Positions 11,692 to 22,064 of a stretch of DNA of 64,000 bases are shown here, one piece after another. Positions within the stretch are counted from its first letter, which is position 1. The number at the start of each line of letters is the position of its first letter. A program made the position numbers and the translations under genes. The notes under the pieces were generated by a model. It ran no database searches, had not been told where the DNA came from, and saw only the letters and a program-made list of their open reading frames with translations. Source of the DNA: Mesorhizobium atlanticum (GTDB lineage Bacteria; Pseudomonadota; Alphaproteobacteria; Rhizobiales; Rhizobiaceae); assembly GCF_003289965.1 (NCBI RefSeq), contig NZ_QMBQ01000006.1:1-64000 (forward strand). Direction: 5' to 3'.

Positions 11692-12278
11692 GGCTGATAT
11701 TGCTTGGGCCGCCAGGGGCGGGCAAGGGGACGCAAGCACAAAGACTGGTAGAACAACACGGCATCCCCCAGCTCTCGACGGGAGACATGCTGCGTGCCGC
11801 CGTTCAGGCCGGAACCGAAGTCGGCAAGCGCGCCAAGGCGGTGATGGATGCCGGCGAGTTGGTCTCTGACGCAATCGTCAACGCCATCGTCGCCGAGCGC
11901 ATCGATCAGCCGGATTGCGCCAAGGGCTTCATCCTCGACGGCTATCCGCGCACGCTGGTGCAGGCGGACGCGGTCGAGGCGATGCTTGCCGAGCGCGGCA
12001 TCGCGCTCGACACCGTCATCGAGCTTGTCGTCGACGACAAGGCGCTGGTCGGGCGAATCGTCAAGCGTGCCGAGGATGCCAAGGCCGCCGGCCAGCCGGT
12101 GCGCAAGGACGACAACCCGGCCGTGTTCGAGGAACGCCTGCGTGAATACTACAAGAAGACGGCGCCGCTGACCGGCTACTACTACGCCAAGGGCAAGCTC
12201 AAGACCGTCGACGGCATGGCCAGTATCGATGCGGTAACCGCCGAGATCGACAAGGTGCTCGCGGCCGCGGCGAAGTGA
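11688..12278 (+). CDS. adk: Adenylate kinase (short form)
   Basis: Interconverts AMP, ATP and ADP. 196 residues with the P-loop GPPGAGKGT at residues 7-15 and the conserved [10 protein letters not shown] segment near residue 84. It has the short LID typical of compact adenylate kinases and no cysteine-based zinc LID. Coupled to secY by a four-base overlap, the common secY-adk pairing. Confidence 0.98.
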
Positions 12279-12285
12279 GCCGGAC

Positions 12286-12330
12286 CGACAATTGAAGATT
12301 GCGCTTGGCGACAATTGAAGATTGCGCTTG
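12286..12330. repeat. Tandem direct repeat, two 22-base copies
   Basis: Two identical copies of CGACAATTGAAGATTGCGCTTG (described here by position: 12286-12307 and 12309-12330) separated by one base, directly after the adk stop. Each copy contains the short palindrome CAATTG. No coding potential; the remaining bases up to rpsM show a GC-rich stretch (12345-12470) with short inverted repeats but no gene. Confidence 0.85.
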
Positions 12331-12507
12331 ACTGAAGTGGGCCGTTGGGGTATGGCGGCCCGTCTTCCTATCAGGCATGGACTTTGCTTGCCCTTGCGGG
12401 CAATGCATCCGCTTTGAACCAGGAAACTCCCGCAAGGGCCGGCCTCCACCGGACGCGGGATAACTTGAACGCCGGCTCGTCCGGCCTACATGGAGAAAGA
12501 GAAGAAC

Positions 12508-12876
12508 ATGGCTCGTATAGCCGGCGTCAACATTCCGACCAACAAGCGCGTCGTCATTGCGCTTCAGTACATTCACGGCATCGGCAAGAAGTTTGCCCAG
12601 GAGATCGTCGACAAGGTCGGCATCCCGGCGGACCGCCGCGTCAACCAGCTGACCGACGCGGAAGTGCTGCAGATCCGCGAGACGATCGACCGCGACTACC
12701 AGGTCGAAGGCGACCTGCGCCGCGAAGTCTCGATGAACATCAAGCGGCTGATGGACCTCGGCTGCTACCGCGGCCTGCGTCACCGCCGCTCGCTGCCCGT
12801 CCGCGGCCAGCGCACGCACACCAATGCGCGCACCCGCAAGGGCCCGGCCAAGGCGATCGCCGGCAAGAAGAAGTAA
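12508..12876 (+). CDS. rpsM: 30S ribosomal protein S13
   Basis: S13 of the 30S head, contacting P-site tRNA and the subunit bridge. 122 residues from [10 protein letters not shown]; an in-frame ATG eighteen bases upstream would add MEKEKN, but the family N-terminus and the AGAGAAGAAC ribosome-binding site support 12508. Signatures: [10 protein letters not shown], and the C-terminal [25 protein letters not shown] (basic tail entering the decoding region). The 231-base gap to adk and the tandem repeats suggest a separate alpha-operon promoter, not identified. Confidence 0.97.
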   Translation: MARIAGVNIPTNKRVVIALQYIHGIGKKFAQEIVDKVGIPADRRVNQLTDAEVLQIRETIDRDYQVEGDLRREVSMNIKRLMDLGCYRGLRHRRSLPVRGQRTHTNARTRKGPAKAIAGKKK

Positions 12877-12878
12877 TT

Positions 12879-12952
12879 GGTGAATGGTCAGTGGTGAATG
12901 GGGAATGGCGTTTTGCCCATTCACCATTTCACCATTCTCCATTCACTTCCCA
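12879..12952. repeat. Inverted and tandem GTGAATGG repeat between rpsM and rpsK
   Basis: An inverted repeat with perfect 11-base arms (TGGTGAATGGG at 12892-12902 and CCCATTCACCA at 12916-12926), flanked by more degenerate GTGAATGG / CCATTCAC units that extend the stem on both sides. The whole element can fold into a long hairpin inside the ribosomal transcript. It is AT-richer than the genes around it and non-coding. Confidence 0.75.
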
Positions 12953-13004
12953 AGGTGGAGCCGCTGGCATTACGGCGGTGTAGAGATCAACTGAAAGGAC
13001 TACC

Positions 13005-13394
13005 ATGGCCAAGGAAGCCGCTCGTGTTCGCCGTCGCGAACGCAAGAACATCTCGTCGGGCGTTGCCCACGTCAATTCGACCTTCAACAACACCATGATC
13101 ACCATCACCGACGCGCAGGGCAATTCGATTGCCTGGTCGTCGGCCGGTGCCCAGGGCTTCAAGGGCTCGCGCAAGTCGACCCCGTTCGCCGCCCAGATGG
13201 CTGCCGAGGACGTCGCCAAGAAGGCGCAGGAACACGGCATGCGCATGCTCGAGGTCGAGGTCTGCGGACCCGGCTCCGGCCGTGAATCGGCCCTTCGCGC
13301 GCTGCAGGCGGCCGGCTTCACCATCACCTCGATCCGCGACGTGACGCCGATCCCGCACAATGGTTGCCGTCCGCGCAAGAAGCGCCGCGTCTGA
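13005..13394 (+). CDS. rpsK: 30S ribosomal protein S11
   Basis: S11 of the 30S platform. 129 residues: [17 protein letters not shown] and [19 protein letters not shown] near the middle, ending in the conserved [29 protein letters not shown] ribosome-binding site precedes the ATG. Confidence 0.98.
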   Translation: MAKEAARVRRRERKNISSGVAHVNSTFNNTMITITDAQGNSIAWSSAGAQGFKGSRKSTPFAAQMAAEDVAKKAQEHGMRMLEVEVCGPGSGRESALRALQAAGFTITSIRDVTPIPHNGCRPRKKRRV

Positions 13395-13491
13395 TTTTTA
13401 AGCGCCGCGCGAACGCCACGGCGTTCCTCCGCGGTTTTCCGTGTCGCCCGCCACGATTGGATGGTGGCGGGGCAAAGGAAGGAACACATTT

Positions 13492-14502
13492 ATGATCCAG
13501 AAAAACTGGCAGGAACTGATCAAGCCGAACAAGATCGAGTTCTCGTCGAAGAAGAAGACGCTGACCACGCTGGTGGCCGAGCCGCTCGAACGCGGTTTTG
13601 GCCTGACGCTGGGCAACGCGCTGCGGCGCGTGCTTCTGTCTTCGCTGCGCGGCGCGGCCGTCACCGCCGTGCAGATCGACGGCGTGCTGCATGAATTCTC
13701 GTCCATCGCCGGCGTGCGCGAGGACGTGACCGACATCGTGCTCAACATCAAGGAAATCGCCATCCGCATGGAAGGCGATGGTCCCAAGCGCATGGTCGTG
13801 CGCAAGCAGGGCCCGGGCGCCGTGCTCGCCGGCGACATCCAGACCGTGGGCGACGTCGAGATTCTCAACCCCGACCACGTCATCTGCACGCTGGACGAGG
13901 GCGCCGAGATCCGCATGGAGTTCACCGTCGACACCGGCAAGGGCTATGTTCCGGCCGAGCGCAACCGCGCCGAGGACGCGCCGATCGGCCTGATCCCGGT
14001 CGACTCGCTCTACTCGCCGGTCAAGAAGGTCTCCTACAAGGTCGAGAACACCCGCGAGGGCCAGGTGCTCGACTATGACAAGCTGACCATGACCATCGAG
14101 ACCAACGGCTCGATCTCGGGCGAGGACGCGGTCGCTTTCGCCGCCCGCATCCTGCAGGACCAGCTCGCGCTGTTCGTCAACTTCGACGAGCCGCAGAAGG
14201 AAGTCGCGACCGAGGCCGTCACCGAGCTCGCCTTCAACCCGGCGCTGCTCAAGAAGGTCGACGAGCTCGAACTTTCGGTGCGTTCGGCCAACTGCCTGAA
14301 GAACGACAACATCGTCTATATCGGCGACCTGATCCAGAAAACCGAAGCCGAGATGCTGCGCACCCCGAACTTCGGCCGCAAGTCGCTGAACGAGATCAAG
14401 GAAGTGCTGGCGGCCATGGGTCTCCATCTCGGCATGGAAGTGCCGGACTGGCCGCCGGAAAACATCGAAGACCTCGCCAAGCGTTACGAAGACCAATATT
14501 GA
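13492..14502 (+). CDS. rpoA: DNA-directed RNA polymerase alpha subunit
   Basis: RNA polymerase alpha subunit. I start it at 13492 ([14 protein letters not shown]), preceded by AAAGGAAGGAAC; an upstream in-frame start at 13441 would add 17 unrelated residues. 336 residues: N-terminal dimerisation domain with [18 protein letters not shown], and C-terminal DNA/activator-binding domain with [21 protein letters not shown] and [13 protein letters not shown]. Sits between rpsK and rplQ as in nearly all proteobacteria. Confidence 0.98.
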   Translation: MIQKNWQELIKPNKIEFSSKKKTLTTLVAEPLERGFGLTLGNALRRVLLSSLRGAAVTAVQIDGVLHEFSSIAGVREDVTDIVLNIKEIAIRMEGDGPKRMVVRKQGPGAVLAGDIQTVGDVEILNPDHVICTLDEGAEIRMEFTVDTGKGYVPAERNRAEDAPIGLIPVDSLYSPVKKVSYKVENTREGQVLDYDKLTMTIETNGSISGEDAVAFAARILQDQLALFVNFDEPQKEVATEAVTELAFNPALLKKVDELELSVRSANCLKNDNIVYIGDLIQKTEAEMLRTPNFGRKSLNEIKEVLAAMGLHLGMEVPDWPPENIEDLAKRYEDQY

Positions 14503-14606
14503 GCATGAATTCCAAGGATCGGCGGCGTGAGCCGCTCGATCCGACGGTCATGCGGAAAACCATCAGAGGCCGTGGCCTCTTGAACAACTGAAGAAGGAAA
14601 AGAGCC

Positions 14607-15038
14607 ATGCGCCACGGTTTCAAAGGCCGTCGCTTCGCCCGCAGCGTAAGCCACCGCAAGTCGATGTTCGCCAACCTTGCCGTGTCTCTGATCGAGCACG
14701 AGCAGATCGTCACCACCCTGCCGAAGGCGAAGGACCTGCGTCCGATCGTCGAGAAGCTCGTCACGCTCGGCAAGCGCGGCGACCTGCACGCCCGTCGTCA
14801 GGTCATCGCTCAGATCGGCAACGAGCCGGTCGTTAAGCGCCTGTTCGACACGATCGCGCCGCGTTACGCGCAGCGCAATGGTGGCTATCTGCGCATCATG
14901 AAGGCGGGCTTCCGCAAGGGCGACAACGCCGCCATGGCGGTCATCGAATTCGTCGACCGCGACACCTCGGCCAAGGGCGCCGCCGACCGCGCCCGCCTTG
15001 AGGCTGAGGGCACCAATGAGGAAGCCGCGGCCGCCTGA
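14607..15038 (+). CDS. rplQ: 50S ribosomal protein L17
   Basis: L17, the last gene of the alpha-type block. 143 residues; begins [20 protein letters not shown] and contains [15 protein letters not shown]. The C-terminal ~20 residues form an Ala/Glu-rich tail. RBS AAGAAGGAAAAGAGCC lies upstream. Closed by the hairpin terminator 26 bases downstream. Confidence 0.98.
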   Translation: MRHGFKGRRFARSVSHRKSMFANLAVSLIEHEQIVTTLPKAKDLRPIVEKLVTLGKRGDLHARRQVIAQIGNEPVVKRLFDTIAPRYAQRNGGYLRIMKAGFRKGDNAAMAVIEFVDRDTSAKGAADRARLEAEGTNEEAAAA

Positions 15039-15063
15039 GGCCTGCGTTTTCCTCAATGACTTC

Positions 15064-15086
15064 AAGGGGCCTTCGGGCCCCTTTTT
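15064..15086 (+). terminator. Rho-independent terminator of the ribosomal cluster
   Basis: Perfect 8-bp stem AAGGGGCC / GGCCCCTT with a TTCG loop and a T-run of five. A textbook intrinsic terminator at the end of the tuf-rplQ transcription block. Confidence 0.93.
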
Positions 15087-15230
15087 GCATTTGGAGCGGT
15101 TTGAGCCGAGCGAGCGGAATTTGACGTCCAGGCTCAAGCTTTTGCGCGACAAGTGTCGCATTTGTGTGCATTAGCCTTTCATTCTGCACAATCGTCGGGA
15201 CAATGGCGCCCGATCTGGAGGGATTCGAAA

Positions 15231-16718
15231 ATGCACCTCAAACGACTGTTTCTTGTTGCCGCGCTGGCCGTCTTCGCCGTGGCACCGGCCGCAAGACAGG
15301 CTTTTGCCGAGGACGCCGCCAAGCCGGCCGATCCGGGCCTCTCCGACGTGCTGACCGACCTGCTGCATGGCGTCGAAGGCGAGAACGGCACGTCCAGCCC
15401 GGAAAAGCGTGTGCCGTTCGGCCGCGAACAGGTGCAACTCTCATTCGCGCCGCTGGTCAAGCAGACGGCGCCTGCCGTGGTCAACGTCTATGCCTCGCAA
15501 ACCGCCAAGGTGACGTCGCCTTTCGAGGGCGATCCCTTCTTCGAGGAGTTCTTCGGCCGCGCCCAGCCGCGTGCGCAGTCTTCGCTGGGTTCGGGCGTGC
15601 TGGTCGATCCGAGCGGCGTCATCGTGACCAACTTCCACGTCATCAAGGACGCCGACGAGGTGAAGGTGGCGACAGCAGACGGGCGCGAGTTCACCTCGAA
15701 GGTCATGCTCAAGGACGAGACGCTCGATCTCGCGGTGCTCAAGATTTCGGCCGACAAGCCGTTCCCGGTAATCGCCATCGGCGATTCCGATGCGCTGGAG
15801 GTCGGTGACCTGGTGCTGGCCATCGGCAATCCGTTCGGCGTCGGCCAGACCACCACCAGCGGCATTGTGTCCGCCCTTGCCCGCAGCCATATCGGCGTTT
15901 CGGATTCGGGCTACTTCATCCAGACCGACGCCGCCATCAATCCGGGCAATTCCGGCGGCGCGCTGATCAACATGGGCGGCCAGCTGGTCGGCATCAACAC
16001 GGCGATCTATAGCCGCAGCGGTGGCTCGATCGGCATCGGCTTCGCCATTCCCTCGAACATGGTGCGCGCCTTTGCCGACGCCGCCAAGGCCGGACTCGAC
16101 TTCTTCGAGCGGCCCTATATCGGCGCGGAATTCGAAGCGGTGACACCGCAGATCGCTGAGTCGCTCGGCATGGAGAAGCCGACCGGCGCATTGGTCTCGT
16201 CGGTCGAAGGCGCCGGCCCGGCCGGCAAGGCCGGCCTGAAGCCCGGCGACGTCATTCTGTCGCTCAACAACACGCCGGTCGAAAGCATCGAGGCGCTCGA
16301 CTATCGCATGGCCACGCTGTCGATCGGCACCAAGGCGACCTTCGGCGTGCTGAGCAAGGGCCAGCAGGCGACGCTGGAAATCCCGCTGGAGCGCGCGCCG
16401 GAAGGCGCCAAGCCCAGCGAGGTGACCTTGCGCGGCCGCAGTCCCTTCGCCGGCGCCAAGGTCGCGGAGCTGTCGCCCAGGCTTGCCCAGCGGCTCGGCC
16501 TTCGCACCGACCTCAAGGGCGTCACCGTCATCGACATCAGCCGCGATTCGCCGGCCGCCGATTTCGGCTTCCAGCCTGGCGATATCGTGCGCGAGGTGAA
16601 CGGCACCACCATCGACACCGCGGCGACGCTGGCGCAGGTTGCCCAGCAGGACACGCGCTGGTGGCGCTTTACCGTCGAGCGTGGCGGGCAGATACTGCGC
16701 CAGGTGTTGCGTTATTGA
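15231..16718 (+). CDS. Do/DegP-family periplasmic serine endoprotease
   Basis: Envelope-stress protease/chaperone of the HtrA (DegP/DegQ/MucD) family. Start at 15231, with CTGGAGGG seven bases upstream; the upstream in-frame extension has no family match. 495 residues: Sec signal peptide (residues 1-26, ending AFA|ED), a trypsin-like domain with catalytic His136 (TNFHVI), Asp167 (TLDLAVL) and Ser241 (NPGNSGGAL), then two PDZ domains (about 290-385 and 410-490). Monocistronic by context: a terminator lies before it and a repeat after it. Assignment to the family is firm; which paralogue (degP, degQ or mucD) cannot be told from sequence alone. Confidence 0.93.
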   Translation: MHLKRLFLVAALAVFAVAPAARQAFAEDAAKPADPGLSDVLTDLLHGVEGENGTSSPEKRVPFGREQVQLSFAPLVKQTAPAVVNVYASQTAKVTSPFEGDPFFEEFFGRAQPRAQSSLGSGVLVDPSGVIVTNFHVIKDADEVKVATADGREFTSKVMLKDETLDLAVLKISADKPFPVIAIGDSDALEVGDLVLAIGNPFGVGQTTTSGIVSALARSHIGVSDSGYFIQTDAAINPGNSGGALINMGGQLVGINTAIYSRSGGSIGIGFAIPSNMVRAFADAAKAGLDFFERPYIGAEFEAVTPQIAESLGMEKPTGALVSSVEGAGPAGKAGLKPGDVILSLNNTPVESIEALDYRMATLSIGTKATFGVLSKGQQATLEIPLERAPEGAKPSEVTLRGRSPFAGAKVAELSPRLAQRLGLRTDLKGVTVIDISRDSPAADFGFQPGDIVREVNGTTIDTAATLAQVAQQDTRWWRFTVERGGQILRQVLRY

Positions 16719-16734
16719 GGCAGTCTGCCCATTT

Positions 16735-16805
16735 AGAGCTTGATCCCGAACCGACGGCCCGCTTGGCAGAAAGCGGGAACCGGTGTTCGGACAAGATCAA
16801 GCTCT
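16735..16805. repeat. Palindromic intergenic repeat, AGAGCTTGATC type
   Basis: A 71-base element with perfect 11-base terminal inverted repeats (AGAGCTTGATC at 16735-16745 and GATCAAGCTCT at 16795-16805) and an inner CCGAA...TTCGG pair. It fills most of the gap between the protease gene and rarA. Non-coding; its length and architecture resemble the other intergenic repeats in this window. Confidence 0.85.
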
Positions 16806-16842
16806 CAAAAGAGCGGGATCGCGTTTCAACCAAAAGACTTGC

Positions 16843-18153
16843 ATGGCCGATCTGTTCAGTTCCGATGAGCCGGAGAAAGCGCCGCCCGGGCGGCCGCTGG
16901 CCGACCGGTTGCGCCCCAAAAACCTCGGCGAGGTCGTCGGCCAGGAGCACCTGACCGGTCCGGACGGCGCGCTGACCAGGCTGATCGATTCCGGCTCGCT
17001 CGGCTCGATGATCTTCTGGGGTCCGCCCGGCACCGGCAAGACGACGGTGGCGCGGCTGCTTGCCGGCGAGACCAACCTTGCCTTCGAGCAGATCTCGGCG
17101 GTGTTTTCCGGCGTCGCGGACCTCAAGAAAGTGTTCGAGGCGGCGAAACTGAGGCGCGCCAACGGCCGCCAGACCCTGCTCTTCGTCGACGAGATCCATC
17201 GTTTCAACCGCGCCCAACAGGACGGGTTTTTGCCGGTGATGGAAGACGGCACCGTGGTGCTGGTTGGCGCCACCACGGAGAACCCGTCCTTCGAGCTGAA
17301 CGCGGCGCTTCTGTCGCGGGCGCGCGTGCTGGTGTTCCGTTCGCTCGGCGAGGAAAGCATCGCCAAGCTACTGGCGCGGGCGGAAGAAACCGAGGGCAGG
17401 GCGCTGCCGCTCGACGATGAGGCGCGCGCGATGCTGATCCGCATGGCGGACGGCGACGGCCGCGCCTCGCTGACGCTGGCCGAGGAAGTCTGGCGCGCCG
17501 CCAAGAAAGGCGAGGTCTTCGGCCCGGAAGGCCTGCAGCGCGTTATCCAGCGCCGCGCGCCGATCTACGACAAGGGCCAGGACGGCCATTACAACCTGAT
17601 CTCGGCGCTGCATAAATCGGTGCGGGGCTCCGATCCGGACGCGGCGCTCTACTATCTTGCCCGCATGTTCGACGCCGGCGAGGATCCGCTCTATCTCGGC
17701 CGCCGGCTGGTGCGCATGGCTGTGGAGGATATCGGGCTCGCCGATCCGCAGGCGCTTGTCGTCGCCAACGCGGCCAAGGACGCCTACGACTATCTAGGCT
17801 CGCCTGAGGGCGAGCTCGCCTTCGCCCAAGCGGCCGTCTATCTCGCCACCGCGCCGAAATCGAACGCTGTCTACACAGCCTTCAAGGCTGCGACCGCGGC
17901 GGCCAAGGAGTTCGGCTCGCTGCTGCCGCCCAAGCACATCCTCAACGCGCCGACCAAGCTGATGAAAGAGGAGGACTACGGCGCCGGCTATCGCTACGAC
18001 CATGACGAGCCGGACGCGTTTTCCGGTCAGGATTATTTCCCCGAGAAAATGGGCCGGCACACTTTCTACGATCCGCCGGAGCGAGGCTTCGAGCGCGAAG
18101 TCAGGAAGCGGCTGGAATACTGGGCAAAGCTGCGTAGCGAACGGAACACTTGA
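16843..18153 (+). CDS. rarA: Replication-associated recombination protein A (AAA+ ATPase)
   Basis: RarA/MgsA, a clamp-loader-like AAA+ ATPase acting at stalled replication forks. Start at 16843 (MADLFSSDEPEK); 436 residues. Walker A GPPGTGKTT at about residues 60-68, Walker B LLFVDEIHRFN at about 110-120, sensor 1 GATTENPSFE, followed by the lid and the C-terminal tetramerisation region with KSVRGSDPDAALYYLARM and ILNAPTKLMKE. Family assignment is strong and length is usual. No operon partner is apparent. Confidence 0.96.
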   Translation: MADLFSSDEPEKAPPGRPLADRLRPKNLGEVVGQEHLTGPDGALTRLIDSGSLGSMIFWGPPGTGKTTVARLLAGETNLAFEQISAVFSGVADLKKVFEAAKLRRANGRQTLLFVDEIHRFNRAQQDGFLPVMEDGTVVLVGATTENPSFELNAALLSRARVLVFRSLGEESIAKLLARAEETEGRALPLDDEARAMLIRMADGDGRASLTLAEEVWRAAKKGEVFGPEGLQRVIQRRAPIYDKGQDGHYNLISALHKSVRGSDPDAALYYLARMFDAGEDPLYLGRRLVRMAVEDIGLADPQALVVANAAKDAYDYLGSPEGELAFAQAAVYLATAPKSNAVYTAFKAATAAAKEFGSLLPPKHILNAPTKLMKEEDYGAGYRYDHDEPDAFSGQDYFPEKMGRHTFYDPPERGFEREVRKRLEYWAKLRSERNT

Positions 18154-18366
18154 TTTGCGCTGCCCGGTGGTCGGCACGCTCGTGCCTGCCGGGTCAGCAT
18201 TGAGGATAAGTGGAAATAGTCACTCCAAATATTTATGTGGCCCTGCTGTTCGGCCATGCGACGGCATTGTGCCGGGAGACAAAAAATCCTATCAAGACGC
18301 ACGGCTGGCGGGGGTCGCCGTGATTTTGTCCCACGGAACAGGATCGCGCTCCCCGCGCGAAAAACA

Positions 18367-19194
18367 ATGAAAAAGAAAACCGTCAAGTCGCTCCGCAAGG
18401 CCGCCATCGCGGTCGTGGTTCTCGCGCTCGCCCTCTACTTCATCCCGGTCCTGACCGCGATCTGGGTCGTCTGCGGCCTGATCGACGTCATGCGCAACGA
18501 TCAGAAGAACTGGAAGCTTTTCGACCGCTACTTTCTCGGCAACGGCCTGTTCACCTGGCTGCTGTCGCCATTCAACCTGATTGTCGACCTTCTCTGCTAC
18601 CGCAACCCCGGCGTCTGGAAGCCCGAGCAGTTTCCTGAGGACTATCAGCGCGAGATCAACGAAGTCCTGGGCGTCTTCAACGCCCGCAAGGACGAGATCA
18701 TCGCCGACATCGACGCCAATTTCGGCGCCGGCCGGCGCGGCATGTACGTCTATCAGTGGTACGGCAAGCACAGGATCGACAACGTTCCCGAATTCAACAA
18801 GGACTACAAATACATCAAGACGATCGCCGTATCCGTATTCAGCAAGGGCGAATCCACGTCCTGGCATTTCGGTCCGCTGCGGCTCAGCCTGCGCATCCTC
18901 TACAATCTGATTCCGGTGCAGGCGGAGATCTTCGTCCAGTGCGGCAGCAGGAAGAACTACTGGCACGACAATCCCTTGTTCATCTTCGACGACACGCTGT
19001 TCCACCGCTCGGTCAACGAATATGACGGCCGCCGCTACTGCGTCTTCGTCGACATCATCCGCCCGTCTCCGTTCCCGAGGCTGATAGCGCGCCTTCTCGC
19101 CATCGTCTCGGTCAGCGTGGAGCGCATCAATTCGCTCTTCTATAGGAACTGGAAGATGATCGGCTCGTCCAAGCCGAAGGCGGCCGCCAACTGA
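18367..19194 (+). CDS. Putative membrane-anchored aspartyl/asparaginyl beta-hydroxylase-like protein
   Basis: 275 residues from the ATG at 18367. The N-terminus is basic and followed by one or two hydrophobic segments (about 12-40, possibly 58-76), so it is probably anchored in the inner membrane. The C-terminal half resembles the Fe(II)/2-oxoglutarate Asp/Asn beta-hydroxylase (AspH/LpxO) fold: HFGP with His167, FIFDDTLFH with His213, and an RYCVFVDIIRP segment with Arg223. In that family the two histidines bind iron and an arginine binds 2-oxoglutarate. Substrate unknown; lipid A hydroxylation (LpxO) and peptidyl hydroxylation are both possible. Alternatively an uncharacterised relative. The 213-base gap before it has a GC-rich hairpin (about 18163-18199). 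Confidence 0.6.
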   Translation: MKKKTVKSLRKAAIAVVVLALALYFIPVLTAIWVVCGLIDVMRNDQKNWKLFDRYFLGNGLFTWLLSPFNLIVDLLCYRNPGVWKPEQFPEDYQREINEVLGVFNARKDEIIADIDANFGAGRRGMYVYQWYGKHRIDNVPEFNKDYKYIKTIAVSVFSKGESTSWHFGPLRLSLRILYNLIPVQAEIFVQCGSRKNYWHDNPLFIFDDTLFHRSVNEYDGRRYCVFVDIIRPSPFPRLIARLLAIVSVSVERINSLFYRNWKMIGSSKPKAAAN

Positions 19195-19370
19195 TTCTGG
19201 CGCCTCTTCAATTTCCTGGCTCGGCCGGTGCGGCCGGGCCGTCGCCTGACTGCTCTTAAACCAACGTCCTATAGCGCCGATCGGCTGCAACCGGTACAAC
19301 TTTTCCATCGGATATATCCACAAGGATATAACGAAGGGCGGAAGGAGGTCCGCTCGCTGGGAGGATAGGT

Positions 19371-20339
19371 TTGAGCGGGCGGCAAGCAGCCGGTCATGCG
19401 GATTTCGTCCAGGCTTCGATCGCCAGAAGCGATGCGGCCCATTCCGCGTTGGTCGCCTCGTGGCGGCGTTCCCTTCAATTGCATCACCTCGATCCGGCCG
19501 AGGGCAAGGCCCCCAGGCGGCTGACCGAAGCCGAATTGCGGCAGGCTCGTCAGCGCATGGAGCGGATGATCCGCGCGGCCGAAGGAAGCCTCAACAGGCT
19601 CTATCTGGCGGTCGGCGGTGTCGGTTGCTGCGTGATGCTGGCGGATCGCGACGGCATCCCGGTCGAGCGCCGGGGCGCGGTCGCCGACGACGAGACCTTC
19701 GACGAATGGGGCCTGTGGACCGGCTCGGTCTGGAGCGAAGACAGTGAAGGCACCAACGGCATCGGCACCTGTCTTGCCGATCAGCGGCCGCTCACCATCC
19801 ATCGCGACCAGCATTTCTTTTCGCGCAACACGCTCATGAGCTGCACCACGGCGCCGGTCTTTGACCATGAAGGCAACCTGGCGGCCGCGCTCGACGTATC
19901 GTCCTGCCGCTCTGACCTGACGGAAGGTTTCGTGCAGCTTATCTCGGTCGCGGTGGGCGACGCCGCGCGCCGTATCGAGGCCGAGAATTTCCGTATGGTC
20001 TATTCCAATGCCCGCATCCTGCTTGCATCGGTTGCCGAGCGCGGCGCCGGCGCGCTGATCGCCGTCGATGCCGACGACCTTGTGATCGGCGCGACACGCT
20101 CGGCACGGCTTGCTCTTGGCATAACGTCGGAAGGCCTGGCCAGGGGCCTGCTCGCCGCGGACATCCTTGGGGACGTGACCAAGGCCCCGGAGGATCTCGA
20201 CGATGCCGAGCGCAGTGTGCTGCAGCGCGCGATGGCGCGCACCGGCGGCAATGTCTCGGCAGCGGCGCAGAGCCTCGGCATCTCGCGCGCGACGCTGCAT
20301 CGCAAGCTCGCCCGTTTCAGCATCCGCCGGCCGCATTGA
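19371..20339 (+). CDS. GAF / Fis-type HTH regulator, AcoR-like but without the AAA+ domain
   Basis: 322 residues starting at TTG, with GGGAGGAT six to eight bases upstream. The N-terminal two thirds resembles the sensory part of AcoR-type activators (WRRSLQLHHLDP, then a GAF-like domain about 75-205 with GTNGIGTCLADQRPLTIH). The last ~45 residues form a Fis-type helix-turn-helix (TGGNVSAAAQSLGISRATLHRKL). The central AAA+ domain that AcoR family members need to activate sigma-54 polymerase (GAFTGA and Walker motifs) is absent, so this protein should work by another mechanism. Its position directly upstream of an aldehyde dehydrogenase on the same strand suggests that gene is its target, likely through the palindrome at 20356. 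Confidence 0.8.
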   Translation: MSGRQAAGHADFVQASIARSDAAHSALVASWRRSLQLHHLDPAEGKAPRRLTEAELRQARQRMERMIRAAEGSLNRLYLAVGGVGCCVMLADRDGIPVERRGAVADDETFDEWGLWTGSVWSEDSEGTNGIGTCLADQRPLTIHRDQHFFSRNTLMSCTTAPVFDHEGNLAAALDVSSCRSDLTEGFVQLISVAVGDAARRIEAENFRMVYSNARILLASVAERGAGALIAVDADDLVIGATRSARLALGITSEGLARGLLAADILGDVTKAPEDLDDAERSVLQRAMARTGGNVSAAAQSLGISRATLHRKLARFSIRRPH

Positions 20340-20355
20340 TTTACGCAACCTGACC

Positions 20356-20373
20356 TGTCGCAGTTCTGCGACA
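20356..20373. promoter_or_regulatory. Perfect palindrome, candidate operator for the aldehyde dehydrogenase
   Basis: TGTCGCAG-TT-CTGCGACA: two perfect 8-base arms with a two-base spacer, 108 bases upstream of the aldehyde dehydrogenase start and 17 bases after the regulator stop. The symmetry and placement fit a binding site for the Fis-type HTH regulator next door; the link is inference. I find no GG-N10-GC sigma-54 element in the gap. Confidence 0.6.
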
Positions 20374-20480
20374 CTCGGCGGTCCCGATCCGTTCGCCTGG
20401 GGATGACAGGCTGAAGAGCATCCGCAAGTGTTTCCAGCGACGCGCCACATTCCGTGACGCCGTTTTGCTGGGAGGCAGAC

Positions 20481-21998
<1,518 letters not shown>

Positions 21999-22064
21999 TC
22001 CTCCCGGGCCGTACGGAGGGGAGGGCGCGCCTGTCGTGCCCTCCCGCTCTTGAAGGAGGAACCG

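Noticed and set aside
20374-20480. Possible sigma-54 promoter upstream of the aldehyde dehydrogenase
   Set aside because: A TGGGGATGACAGGC stretch looks similar but the GG to GC spacing is nine, not ten, and the neighbouring regulator lacks the AAA+ domain needed for such a promoter.
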